A DNA stretch of 64,000 bases from Endothia cerciana (taxonomy: Eukaryota; Ascomycota; Sordariomycetes; Diaporthales; Cryphonectriaceae). The notes beneath the pieces were generated by a model. The model saw only the letters and a list, made by a program, of their open reading frames with translations, made no database searches and had not been told where the DNA came from. Positions 48,310 through 60,000 of the stretch are shown piece after piece. The position numbers and the translations under genes are program-made. The stretch covers positions 372,001 to 436,000 of the forward strand of contig JALRMH010000001.1 in NCBI GenBank assembly GCA_026119935.1, in the 5' to 3' direction. Within the stretch, counting starts at the first letter, position 1, and each line of letters opens with the position of its first letter.

Positions 48310-50718
48310 TTACTCCCCCTTCGGCTTCGTAATCACCTCCAAGCCCGAACCATCCGCGTTGAGAGCCACGACCGCGGTATCGTTCATCTTCATCTCGCCC
48401 CGGATGATCTTATCCGCCAGCCTGTTGCCAATCTCGTGCGTGATCAGCCTGTTCAGCGGCCTTGCGCCGAACTTGGGGTCGTAGCCCTTATCGGCGAGCC
48501 ACTGCCTGATATCCTCAGACACGTCGAGCGTGATGCGCCTGTCGTTGAGGCGTCCCTGGAGCTCGCGGAGCCGGATATCGACGATATCCCGGAGGGCCTC
48601 GCGGGAGAGGCGCTTGAAGACGATAAACTCGTCGAGCCTGTTCAGAAACTCGGGTGGGTAGCTGGCAGCCACGACGTCGAGAACGGCCTTCTTGACGTCG
48701 GGGCTGATCTCGCCTGTCTCGGTCTCCTTGTATGGGTGGATCGGGTCCGCGCCGACGAGGATGTCCGCCCCGAGGTTGGACGTCAGCACGATGATGGTGT
48801 TCTTGAAGTCGACCTTGTGGCCCTGGGCATCGGTGAGATATCCCTCATCCAGGACCTGCAGGAGCAGCGCGGAGATGTCCCTGTGCGCCTTCTCGAACTC
48901 GTCGAAGAGCAATACCGCGTATGGCTTTCGGCGCACCTGTTCCGTCAGCTGCCCGGCATCCTCGTAGCCAACGTATCCGGATGGTGCGCCGATCAGTCGA
49001 GAAATCGTGTGCTTCTCTTGGAACTCGCTCATGTCGAAGCGCACGACGGCAGACTCGGTCGAGAAGAGGAAGTTGGCGAGCTTCTTGCACAACTCGGTCT
49101 TCCCGACTCCGGTAGGTCCAAGGAAGAAGAATGAAGCGAGCGGGCGGTTTTCGCCTGATAGTCCGGCGCGCTGCATACGCACAGCGTTCGCGACGGCCTT
49201 GAGAGCCTCGTCTTGGCCCTTGACAGACTGTCTTAGATTATCCTCCATGTGGATGAGCTTCTCGATGTGGCCGCTCGTCAACTTAGACACAGGTATGCCG
49301 GTGATCCTGGCTACGACAGTGGCGATGTCGTCGGCCGTGACGGAGTCGTGGATAAGGGTGTCGCCGGGACTCGCTGCTGATGCTTGCTCTCCTTCCTTAG
49401 GCAGCTTCTGCTCCAGGGCCGGAATCGCGCTGTACCTCAGTTCAGAAGCCCGAGCGAAGTTGCCCTCCCTCTGGGCCACCTCCAGCTCAATCTTGGCCCG
49501 GTCGAGTTCCGCCTGGGTCTGCTTGATAGTCTCGATCTCGCCGCGCTCCTTGTCCCACCGTTCTGTAAGGACCTGAACGTCTTCCTGAAGCCTTTTGAGG
49601 TCACCCTCCAGTTTCTCCCTCCTCTCTCGGCTGGCGACATCGGACTCTTTCCTCAAACTCTCCAGCTCAATCTGAATGGTCATGATCCTCTGGTCCAGCT
49701 TCATAATATCCTCCGGCTTGCTCTCCTGCTGCAATCGCAACGAGCTGGCCGCCTCATCCATCAGATCAATGGCCTTGTCAGGCAAGAATCGATCTGTGAT
49801 GTACCGGTTGCTCAGCGTCGCGGCTGCCACCAGTGCCCCGTCCGTGATACGTACACCGTGGTGCACCTCGTATTTATCCTTGATACCGCGCAGAATGCTG
49901 ATGGTATCCTCGACCGTCGGCTCGTTCACCAGGATTGGTTGAAACCGTCTTGCCAGGGCAACGTCCTTCTCGATGATCCGGTACTCGTTGAGCGTGGTGG
50001 CGCCGCAGCACTGTAGTTCCCCACGCGACAGGGCCGGCTTGAGCAGGTTCGATGCGTCGATGCTGCCCTCAGCCTTGCCAAGGCCTAGGAGTGTGTGCAG
50101 CTCGTCGATGAACAGGATCACCTGGCCCTCGGCCTGCTCGACCTCTTGCAGCACCTTCTTCAGCCTCTCCTCGAAATCCCCTCGGAACTTGGCGCCCGCG
50201 ATGAGCGAGCCTAGGTCAAGTGATATGACCCGCTTGTTCTTGATGCTCTCGGGCACATCCCCACGCACAATGCGGAGCGCCAGGCCCTCCAGGATCGCCG
50301 TCTTGCCCGTCCCGGCCTGTCCGATCAGCACGGGGTTGTTCTTGGTACGCCGCGAGAGGACCTGGATGGTCCGCTGGATCTCGGCATCTCGCCCGATCAC
50401 AGGGTCGAGCTTCCCCTCCTTCGCCTTCGCGGTCAGGTCTATGCCGTACTGTTCGAGCGCGGGCTTCTCCTCCTCGCCGCTCATATTCATCCGGTGGGTG
50501 CCCCCGGGCGGATGGGGGCGGCCGCCGGCATAATGGCGGACAGACTGGACATATGGGGGTCGTACTGATGGGGCGCTCGCCCACGGCGGCTGTCGGGTTG
50601 GTGTGGAAAGCGATCCGGCTGCAAGAGGCCGGAGGGTGGTGGGTCGTGAGGTGAGCCTGGTTGCCGGCGCACTGGCGATGCGCCGGGTGGACGTGAGGAA
50701 CTGTCGTCTTGTCAACAT
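48310..50718 (-). CDS. hsp78: Mitochondrial disaggregase Hsp78 (ClpB family)
   Basis: AAA+ chaperone of the mitochondrial matrix that resolubilises aggregated proteins together with mtHsp70. One exon, 802 residues. The first 65 residues are an Arg/Ser/Pro-rich presequence without acidic residues, ending near RHYAGG. As in yeast Hsp78 the N-terminal ClpB repeat domain is missing and the first AAA module begins directly (YGIDLTAKAKEGKLDPVIGRD). Walker A1 GQAGTGKT 133-140, Walker B1 ILFIDELH 201-208, a ClpB-type coiled-coil middle domain at about 330-440, Walker A2 GPTGVGKT 534-541 and Walker B2 VLLFDEFEK follow, with the C-terminal LNRLDEFIVF and FGARPLNRLI. No ClpP-docking loop was evident, consistent with ClpB rather than ClpA/X. 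Upstream DNA has heat-shock-element-like sites. Confidence 0.97.
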   Translation of the reverse strand: MLTRRQFLTSTRRIASAPATRLTSRPTTLRPLAAGSLSTPTRQPPWASAPSVRPPYVQSVRHYAGGRPHPPGGTHRMNMSGEEEKPALEQYGIDLTAKAKEGKLDPVIGRDAEIQRTIQVLSRRTKNNPVLIGQAGTGKTAILEGLALRIVRGDVPESIKNKRVISLDLGSLIAGAKFRGDFEERLKKVLQEVEQAEGQVILFIDELHTLLGLGKAEGSIDASNLLKPALSRGELQCCGATTLNEYRIIEKDVALARRFQPILVNEPTVEDTISILRGIKDKYEVHHGVRITDGALVAAATLSNRYITDRFLPDKAIDLMDEAASSLRLQQESKPEDIMKLDQRIMTIQIELESLRKESDVASRERREKLEGDLKRLQEDVQVLTERWDKERGEIETIKQTQAELDRAKIELEVAQREGNFARASELRYSAIPALEQKLPKEGEQASAASPGDTLIHDSVTADDIATVVARITGIPVSKLTSGHIEKLIHMEDNLRQSVKGQDEALKAVANAVRMQRAGLSGENRPLASFFFLGPTGVGKTELCKKLANFLFSTESAVVRFDMSEFQEKHTISRLIGAPSGYVGYEDAGQLTEQVRRKPYAVLLFDEFEKAHRDISALLLQVLDEGYLTDAQGHKVDFKNTIIVLTSNLGADILVGADPIHPYKETETGEISPDVKKAVLDVVAASYPPEFLNRLDEFIVFKRLSREALRDIVDIRLRELQGRLNDRRITLDVSEDIRQWLADKGYDPKFGARPLNRLITHEIGNRLADKIIRGEMKMNDTAVVALNADGSGLEVITKPKGE

Positions 50719-51824
50719 GATGGTGAAACAGAATTACAGAAGCTATAGGTATAGAACAGATTAAGCGGAGGGCGAGAGAGAATCACATTGTCAGTACAGA
50801 AATAATCTAGGGCGGGGTGGGATGCCTCGTCGACGACATGCAAGATGATGGCGAGACTCGACACCTCGAGATGCTTCTGGAAATTCGCTGGGACCCAGAG
50901 CTCCCAGACCCCTGTCTCGGCCTTATCGATAAAGCTATACCCCTGCATCCCTGCTCGAAACTTCACCAAATCCATCTTCCAGACAGAAAATAATCCGAGG
51001 TTCCTCCTTCTTTCTTCTCCAACCCCAAACAAAGGTCTTGCAGGCACGTATGGCCAACGGGAGGCATCGCACCTAAAGACCTCCTAGATAGACGGGCATA
51101 TCGAGGTCATCGACACCACCGTAATCTCTCTGGTGGGTCAAGCTGCTGGCTTGTCTCTTGTGGATGTGTTACTACCAAGACAAGAGTCCTCCATTGTGGC
51201 CAAGAGACTGCGGTTCTCTACCTGAGATGGGTGGTACGTATGTGGTTCTCTCAAAGCGGTCCGTCCTGCACCTTTTCCAACCCTTCACATACCTACATGA
51301 TGAGAAAATTGGTCCGTGTTTCTGAGCAGATTCAAGACCTGTTCTATGAGGACAACAACAAGCACAGAGTGCATCTCTGATATCATCACATGTATCTGTC
51401 GACAGTTGCTTCAAGCGGCTTAGAGTGGTCATGAGATGGGGTCAAAATCACTGACACGTCGCCAGGCTACTAGTGCTCTTGACAACGAACTTTCTATCTG
51501 ACTGGACTACTTGTAGTACTCATGCACGGGGAGCTTGACGCTTGCACGTAGGGAAGATGATGGAGCAGTGTTCAGTACGTTTTGTCAAGCTTTCGAATCT
51601 TTTACGGGACCCTCCTGAAAGTGTCATGTATCATCATGAATCAATTGTTGAATGAACTCCACTCACGTGTTGAATAAACCTTTCAAGTGTCCGGTAGCCA
51701 ATCCCATTTTGAGTCCCTTTCCGTCACATCATAAATATCGTACACGTGCGCAATGCAAATCATGACTGAGTTAAGAAGGGTATCTTCTCCGGTTTCCTAT
51801 CGTCTCCTCTCTCTCTCGGCTCTC
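50719..51824. other. Region between hsp78 and ade16
   Basis: About 1.1 kb: promoter of hsp78 on the left and 3' flank of ade16 on the right. No supported frame. Confidence 0.5.
50875..50964 (-). promoter_or_regulatory. Candidate heat-shock elements of hsp78
   Basis: TTCTGGAAATTC (50875-50886) holds an inverted TTC..GAA pair plus a third TTC one base out of ideal phase; GAAACTTC (50957-50964) is a second inverted pair. They lie about 160 and 240 bp upstream of the hsp78 start, where Hsf1 sites would be expected. Confidence 0.45.
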
Positions 51825-53742
51825 TTAGTGGTGGAAGAGACGGATGTTTTGCTCGATGAAGGTGATGCCGAGCTTCTCAGCCGTCTCAAAAACAGGCTGA
51901 TCGTTCTGGCTGCCGCCGGGGGCAGCAATGTACTTGACCCCAGACTTGGCGGCACGGTACACATTGTCCGTGAAGGGAAACTGTGGAGAATGTCAGTATA
52001 CCTCTGTGGTTTACTGTGACGTCGAAAAATACTCACGAAAGCATCGCTCGACACAGCGACGTCAGTCAGCTTCTTGAGCCACTCTTCACGCTCCTCCTCG
52101 GTGAAGGGCTTGGGGACCTCGTCAAATGTCGCCTCGAAAGCCTCCCGCTCAGGACCGTCCTTGGGCAACTCGCCACTAACCAGCAGGTCGATGGCATTAC
52201 TCTTATCGGCGCGCTTGGCACCCTTCTTCCACTTGAGGCCGAGGACGCGGGGGTTGAAGCGAAGCCAGAAGTTGTCGGCCTTGTCGCCAGCCAAACGGGT
52301 GCAGTGGATGCGAGACTGCTGACCAGCACCCAGGCCGATGACCTGTCCCCGGGCAGCGTAACAGACTGAATTGCTCTGGGTGTACTTTAGCGCAATAGTG
52401 GCGACGGTCAGATCGCGCAAGGCGCTCTCCGGCACATTGGCATTGGCCTTGGGCGTGATGACGGTGCCGAAGGAAGCGGGAGAGAGGGCGGCATCATTGC
52501 GCTGCTGAGCCAAGGTCACACCGTATACAGTACGCGCCTCTCTCTTGTTCGGCTCGTACTCGGGATCCATCTGTAGAACAAGGTACTTGCCGCCCTTCTT
52601 CTTCTTCAGGATCTCCAGCGCGGCAGCCTCGTAGCCCGGTGCAATGACACCGTCTGAGACCTCCTTGGAGATGATACTAGCGGTGGCAACATCGACAACG
52701 TCGCTCAGTGCAATGAAGTCGCCAAAGCTGCTCATGCGGTCCGCACCACGAGCACGGGCGTAGGCCTGGGCCAGACCAGACTCATCAATGCCGGGGATAT
52801 CCTCAACAAAGAAGACCTTCTTCTCCTCCGCACTCAGGGGGAGGCCAATAGCGGCACCGGCGGGTGAGACGTGCTTGAAGCTAGCAGCTGCGGGCTTGTC
52901 TAATGCCTGCTTCAGCTCCTTGACCAAAGGCCAGCTGTTGAGAGCGTCAAGCAGGTTGATGTATCCGGGCGAGCCGCAGAGCACTTTGAAAGGCAGGTTG
53001 CCCTCCTTAACGTACGCCTCCGCGGGCTTCTGGTGTGGGTTGGCACCGTATCGCAGGGCCATGTACTGGTGACCGTCTGCGGCGTACTTCTTGCGGAAGA
53101 AGTCGGAGATGGCGGCGTCGTAGTCGGCGGTGTGCTCGAAGGCCTTCAGGGCATACAGCTGGCGGCTGGACTCCTTGACCTCGCCGTTCTCGAGCTCCTT
53201 GAGAAACTCAGCATAGTCGGATGGGTCGCTTAGGATTGTGACACGAGAGTGGTTCTTGGCAGCGGCGCGGATCAGGGTTACGCCGCCAATATCGATCTCC
53301 TCAACAGCCTCTGGCACGGTTACGTTGATCTTGGCGACCGTGTCCTTGAAAGGGTAGAGGTTGCAGATCACATAGTCCACCTTGTCGATGCTTTGCTCCG
53401 CCAGGTCCTTCTCATCGGACGCGAGGTTACGGGCGAGGATTCCTGCGTGAACGGCAGGGTGGAGGGTCTTGACGCGGCCAGCCAGCATCTCCGGGGCCTT
53501 GGTGATGGCGGAAATGTCCCTGCACAGAGCATCCGTGAGCCATTGCCATCGCTAGGTAAGTATTGCGGAGGGCAGGCGTACTCAACTGGGAAGCCAGACT
53601 CCCTGATCATCTTGGCAGTTCCTCCAGAGGCAAGGATGCGGACATTCTGCTGAACGAGGCCCTTGGCCAGGTCGAGCAGACCAGTCTTGTCGAAGACAGA
53701 GATGATGGCGATGCGGTGCCCCTCGCTTGCCTGGTCGGACAT
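51825..53742 (-). CDS. ade16: Bifunctional AICAR transformylase / IMP cyclohydrolase
   Basis: Catalyses the last two steps of de novo purine synthesis: formylation of AICAR with 10-formyl-tetrahydrofolate, then ring closure to IMP, in the cytosol. Three exons, 599 residues: 53582-53742, 52037-53519 and 51825-51980. The N-terminal cyclohydrolase (MGS-like) domain has SVFDKTGLLDLAKGL, SGGTAKMI, and RVKTLHPAVHAGIL; the transformylase half has RYGANPHQKPA and the active-site Lys-His in SFKHVSPAGAA, and ends with PGGSQND and the family terminus FRHH-like RLFHH. The join DAF-FPFTDNVY at the last, 56-bp intron restores the conserved C-terminus. Length fits ADE16/ADE17 (about 590). It is head-to-head with psf1. 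Confidence 0.97.
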
Positions 53743-54273
53743 CTTCAGACGTTGGGCGGCGGGCTTGTGATAACCGGGATTGAGTTGCGTTGGGATGTCT
53801 TCGGGTGCGACTTGAGCCTTAGCGATATGAATCTGAAGGCGACTGGGAAGTATCAACAACAATCTTGGGCGCCGGCCCCTAAAAAAAAAAAAAAAAAAGC
53901 TTCCCGCCCAAAGCCAGGAAAATCGCGGGGTCCTGGAGTAAAAATTTTGGGGTGGCTTGTCCCACCGTCCCGCCGGACCTGGTGCCGCCAGGCCCTGTGA
54001 CGTTGTGTTGGAATCCAAGCAGAACCCTGCTATTGGGCAGAACCCCAGTACGAGATCCAGAACGGGAAGTCGACCATTACTGTAGCTGACACGGCTTGGT
54101 GGCACTGGTTGAGGGACCTGAAGCCCTTGTTCCTGGCTCTCCTTACGCGACACAAACGCCTTCGTCACGCGTCTGCTTCACATTTCCCACGTCTGTTCCT
54201 CCTCTCCTCTAGATCCAACACAGGAGGTTTCGTTTCGTCGTCTTTCCAAGACAACCAATGTCTCCCCATGCCT
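53743..54273. promoter_or_regulatory. Divergent ade16 / psf1 promoter with MCB-like sites
   Basis: A 531-bp gap between two starts. An A18 tract (53881-53898) sits near the ade16 side, a nucleosome-excluding type of element. Near psf1 lie ACGCGT (54167-54172), the MluI cell-cycle box bound by MBF in fungi, and a related ACGCGA (54145-54150), about 100-130 bp before the psf1 start. Confidence 0.5.
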
Positions 54274-55062
54274 ATGTACGGTGATCACGGCCTCAAACTG
54301 GTATGTTGTTTGCATCCCCACCAACTCGCATCCCGCTCGCGTGTTTTCCACCGGTCCTCTGACATTGACAGGTCGTTCAAGCCAAGAGAGCCCAGAACTT
54401 GGCGCACCTGCCTCCCTACGAGACGGAGCTCGTCCGTGAGGCGGCACGTGAAGTGCGCGACCTCGACCGCGATGTTGCCAACCTCTTGGAGCCGTTCCAG
54501 GGCTCCTTCGATCCGAACGCGAACCAAGGCGTAGCCGGCACGCTCCTGACGAACCACCTGTCCATGCGACGGAACAAGCGCTGTCTGCTCGCCTACCACA
54601 AGACGAGGACGGACAAGCTTGAGGAGCTGGTCTGGCGCGGTGCGGACGTGGTCGACCTCTCTGGACAGCAGCTCAGGGATGGGGCACGGGGTGCGGATGC
54701 ACCTGTAGCCGCCGGGCGCTCAACAGATGGCGGGACCAGCAGCCTTAGCCCGCAGGAGGAGGACTACGTCAGGCAATATGGTGATCTACTGGCTGCGTAC
54801 AAGGGACAATGGACTGATATCGACTTAACGGGGACCCTAGAACCGCCAAGAGATTTGTTCATCGATGTCCGGGTATTGAAGGATGCAGGCGAGATACAGA
54901 CAGAATACGGGTATGCGGACACTGTTCAGGGCCTTTTATTTCCAGTCGCAACTGACGTCTCTGCACAGTGCAATCACCTTGACGAAAAACAGCCAGTTCT
55001 ACGTCAGGCAGGGAGACGTCGAGAGACTGATCGCCCAGGGCTATCTGCAGAAGCTGAGCTAG
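54274..55062 (+). CDS. psf1: GINS complex subunit Psf1
   Basis: Subunit of the GINS tetramer, part of the CMG replicative helicase at the replication fork. Three exons, 219 residues: 54274-54300, 54372-54910 and 54969-55062. The start MYGDHGLKL followed by AKRAQNLAHLPPYETELVREAAREVRDL is the characteristic Psf1 opening; RRNKRCLLAYHKTR in the middle and the C-terminal B-domain end (FIDVRVLKD, LTKNSQFYVRQGDVERLIAQGYL) agree with the family. An ATG two codons upstream (54268) could equally be used. The first exon is only 27 nt. Psf2, Psf3 and Sld5 are not in this window. Confidence 0.96.
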
Positions 55063-57046
55063 ACGACCACCCGTGACCCGACCGTTCCAGCTCGCAAGGG
55101 CTCTTTCTCCTTGATCGTTCTGAAAGGACCAGCACGACGCTCGAAAAGCTCTTGCCATCTGGCCTCATGCGTAGACATGAGCCTCTGCATGATGGTGTGA
55201 AGACGCGTACAGAGAATCGACTCAATCCCCCTATTACACAATACATGTAGAGAGCCCAACAGACATTCCCTGGCTCGGCCCTATCTCCCACAATGACACA
55301 AGGATGGCGCAAGAGCGCGAATGAGCTACAGAGTTCTGGCAACATGACAGGTCCATGGGCCGAAACCTTGCCGTGGCGCGCTCGCATCAGTCTTGGCGAC
55401 ACGACATCATCGGCATCGTCGGGGCCATAGGATGAGACTCATGCATGGCTGGGGAAAGCTGTTGGGCTGCACAGAGTCGATATAGAGATGCGGGAGGGGA
55501 TATGCAGTGCAGGGAACTACATAGTATGTGACCACCCGCGTTGCTGCGGATGCGGTTGCCAATGCCCCGAGACGCGTGGAGAATGCCATACATAGTCATA
55601 CGCCGGCGGAGCATCCCGTGGGATCGATGCTACTCCACGGCGCTTGTGACGGATGCACCTCACATGACAGCCGGATTCTGAAGCCCAGCAGTGCGGGCAA
55701 TGCACATGAGGTTGCGTGCCATTACCTAATGACTACCACCTGTCATCAACTCTCGCATTCAAGCGGCTCTCCGGGGAGCTATTCCTGGGAGTTCAAGATG
55801 AGGGGCTGCAGAGTCCCAAGTACGATACACAAGAGGCATGGCAATGAGAGAAACTGAAAACCTGTGAGGCCTGCCCGTAGCGGCCTTCGCGAGCTTGGCG
55901 GGATCGGACCTACGAAGTCTAGGCCCTAGGTTCCGGTGGTCCAAGACGGAAAGAGAATGAGAAGATTGTCCGTCGTTTGTTTTTCCTTTTTTTTTTTTTT
56001 TTTTTTTTTTTTCCCTTCGGTCAGGCCTGATGTTGTTCTATGCAAAAGTCTCTGGGCGGGACTCACACCATACTGGGGGGCGTTGAATTCTCCGCTTTTC
56101 GCACCTTGAGCGGCCCCCTGTCTGTTGAAGAGCAACGGTCGGCTCCCATTGGTCAATTCCCCTGGGTGGCGCTCTCGTCCTGCGGACTACAGATCGAGGC
56201 TCTGCTGTTTTATCTCTCGCCTCCATCACATGCCCTATATGTTCAGCAGACCAGGCCGGTCCCGTTCAAAACTTTTCCATCCCACGCACCACCTCCTTCA
56301 TGACCGAAGCCGGTGGACGCTAACTGTACGACCAGACCAGCTACTAAAGTGTGGATGTGACAGCATGCTTTGCAGGGCCAGTCGCGCGCTTTGCTAAGAA
56401 AAGTGAAAAGGTCTGGGTCCACCATCCAGCTAGCCATTGCGTTTTCCACTGCGGGTAGTGTTGTCGCCCCTGAATCCTTGCAATTCCATCGCTCTTTAGA
56501 AATCTCTTGCATGGACCGGGATCGTTAGATGGACCCGCGAGCACATGCTATTTAGCAGGTTAACCTTCAAGCGAAGACAAAACTCCAATCTCTTGGCCTC
56601 AAGATAACACCTCCCCCTCCGCCCCCCCCCCCGCCCCCTCGTCCGTCCCGAGTCCCAAGAGAGTCACGACTGTTTGCCTGGCAAGTTGAGGCTGCAGTGG
56701 CCCTTCTCGCGTGTCCCTCTCATTCCAACTCCTGGTGTTGGTAGCTGTACGGACTACTGGCGAGGTCGAACCGCGGCGCATTTCGTCATCATCATCCCCG
56801 GAGCTAATCTCGTTGTGCCTGGAGCTCGTCCACACCCCAATACCGCAGCACAACCGGCATACACTTTGGGAGACATACCTGGACCGGACAAGCTCGCCCC
56901 TTGCATTGCCCGCCATAACCCTCCAACCCCTCCATAAATAACCCCCATGAGATATACCACCGGGTTGGCACGAGCCTAGTAGCTCCTGAGGGTCTCGGCT
57001 TTTGGATGCGATCGAGCACTACGATAACACCATTGCGCACGCAACC
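55063..57046. other. Intergenic, 2.0 kb
   Basis: No supported gene. A T26 tract lies at 55987-56012, a TACATAGTA element at 55516-55530 and a C11 tract at 56622-56632. The right part holds the promoter of the SulP transporter gene. Confidence 0.55.
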
Positions 57047-60000
57047 ATGGCCTCTCCAGGCCTAGGCTTCTCTTGGATGCGTGGCCAGCCTGTGAACGCG
57101 AGAGAGAGCGAGAGTTCATCCCCCACGCCTGGTGCCTGCAGCCCGACCCGGGCCACGGCCACGCCTCAGAGTATTGGTGACCCAAGGGTGCTCTCTTCCT
57201 CCACACCCGCAGCTCACAGGGAGCCGATACGCTCTTTCGTCTCTGGCAGCGTTCGAGACACTCCAGGTACGTATGTTAACAGATAGTGCACCTTGATGGC
57301 TGGCCCCACGCCTCGCAGCGATACTTCACACCCGGCTCTACCCCCCTTGTATGGCAGTGTCACGACGGCGCTCATGCCATGCGCACAAAGACTATAACTT
57401 CAAGTTCATACTGCAATCGACTTCTTCGCCTTTCTGCCTGGCGGTCATGAGCTCATGTCCATAACCATACACCATGCTGACTCAAGATTATGTCACAGCT
57501 CCTATTGACAGTGCCCACTATGCAGCAAGTGTTCGTGAAGACACAGCGGAGCTTGCTTCCTACTTCCTTTCCGATAAGAAGGACCCCCGGAACTCTAGCA
57601 TATTGGCCCGTACCAGAAGGGGGTCCTCGCTACGTGGACCGTTGTCAGATGATGAGGACGACATAGATCATGCTGGCGGGTCGTCGGACACCATAGTAGA
57701 GGTTTCCGAGCCTCCTTCCCCCAATGAGGATGATAATGTCGAGCAGGATAATGGACCCTCGATGCTCGCGAATATGCTTCGGCGATCACCGCCTGAAAGC
57801 TACAAAGACCAGCTTGCACCACAGGTCGGAACGAACCAGCCTTTCGGGCAGACGGGATCCTCGGCATCCTACCAACGGCAGCCCAGGCCAAGCCGGCTCG
57901 AGGCTGGCGTGCTGTGGCCTGCAGATGAAGGCATCGATTCCGAGCAAGCCGTTGAGACGACCCCACTGTTGAGACAGACGTCTCATGCCAGCTCTCACCA
58001 CCAGAACGGGCATGGCCACGCAAGTGCCGGCGATGTGGACGTTGAGGGTCAGAAGCCACCAGGACCCAGAAACTGGCTGGCCGAAAGAGCAAGCCGCGTC
58101 CAAGGCCTTGCGAGGACGGCAAGTAATCCCAAGGGGTGGAATGGCAAGGTGTTGGTGCACACGCTCCTGCTCGATCCGGCCAAGGCCCTCCCGGCTGTCT
58201 TTGTTGGCCTTATCCTGAATATCTTGGATGCTCTATCATACGGTATGATTCTCTTTCCCCTTGGGAACCCGATATTCGCAAATCTGGGCCCTGCCGGGAT
58301 CTCGATGTTCTACGTGAGCACCATTGTATCGCAACTGGTCTTCTCCACAGGCAGCATATTCAAGGGAGGTGTGGGCTCCGAGCTCATCGAGGTCGTGCCT
58401 TTTTTCCATAACATGGCCTCGACGATCACATCTCGAATTGGCGAAGAAAATCCAGACGCTGTTATCGCCACGACTATCTTCTGCTTCTGCTTCAGCTCGG
58501 TGATCACCGGCGCCGTCTTCTTCGCAATGGGCGCACTGAGGTTCGGTTACCTAGTCGGTTTCATTCCACGACACATCCTGATCGGGTGCATAGGAGGCGT
58601 GGGCTGGTTCCTGGTACAGACTGGCTTCGAGGTGTCCTCGAGGCTGGAAGGAAGCTTCCATTACGATCCTGAGACTCTCCGTCTGCTCTTCCGACCCGGC
58701 ACGGTGCCTCTGTGGACTATCCCACTCGGTCTTGCTATTGCCCTCTTTGTGCTCACGCAGTCCAACAAACTCAAGGACAACCACTACGTCCTTCCTACGT
58801 TCATCTGCTTGGAACCCGCTATCTTCTGGTTCTTCGTCGTGGCGCTTGATTCGCTGCAGCCGGAACCTCTACGCGAGACAGGCTGGATTTTCGAAGCGCC
58901 ACCTGCTGGAGAGACCTGGTGGTATTTCTACACGTTGTTCAGTGAGTTCGCAAACTGTCTTCGAATTTGGAAGACTTCGTACTGACAGAATTCCAGATTT
59001 CAGCCTGATCAACTGGGAGGCAGTGGTAGAATGCGTGCCTGCAATGCTCGCTCTGACGTTCTTCGGCGTTCTTCATGTTCCGATCAACGTACCAGCGCTT
59101 GCCCTTCAGACCGGGGAAGACCACGCAAATCTTGATCGCGAGCTGAAGCTTCATGGTCTCTCCAATCTCCTTTCCGGCTGCGCGGGTAGCATTCAGAACT
59201 ACCTCGTCTATGCCAACAGTCAATTTTTCATCAAGTCGGGCGGCAACAGCCGACTGGCGGGTTATCTTCTGGCATTCGCAACAGGCGTCGTCATGATCAT
59301 CGGTCCTGTCATTATTGGTTTCATACCGGTGATGATGGTGGGAACGCTAATCTTCGTGCTGGGCTTTGAGTTGTTGATGGATGCGCTGTGGTATCCAAGG
59401 AAGAAGTTGAATTGGCTCGAGTACTTGACGGTAGGTCAACCCGCCCCCGCCCCCGCCCCACGGGGCCGATGTTGCCTCTTCACAGCCCCATTCCTTGTTG
59501 TGTCTCATTGCCTCGTGCTCGCCTCCTCTCTGTCCAGATCACCCACTGTGTTCCAAATGATCCTAACTTCTCACAAGGTTGTCGTTATTGTTCTCGTTAT
59601 GGGCATGTACGACTTCGTAGTCGGTATCGGCGTGGGCGTGATGCTCGCTTTTGTGTCCCTGATATTCCAGGCCTCGAGAGTCTCGGCGATTCGAGCTACG
59701 TATTCCGGAGAGGTTGTGGGCTCAACCGTCAGGAGAAACCCGTCTCAGCAGCACTACCTCCAGAAGGTTGGCAACCAAGTCTGTCTCATCAAGCTGTCTG
59801 GCTTCCTCTTCTTCGGAACAATAGTCGGCGTCGAGGAGAAGATCCGCCAACTCACGGCCGACGATGAATTTAAGAGACGGCCCATCAAGTTCCTGATCCT
59901 TGACCTCAGGCACGTGACTGGTCTCGACTACTCAGCCGGCGAGGCCTTCAGCACTGTCAGCCGGCTCCTTGCCGCAAAGCAGGTCGCCCTTGTCCTCAGC

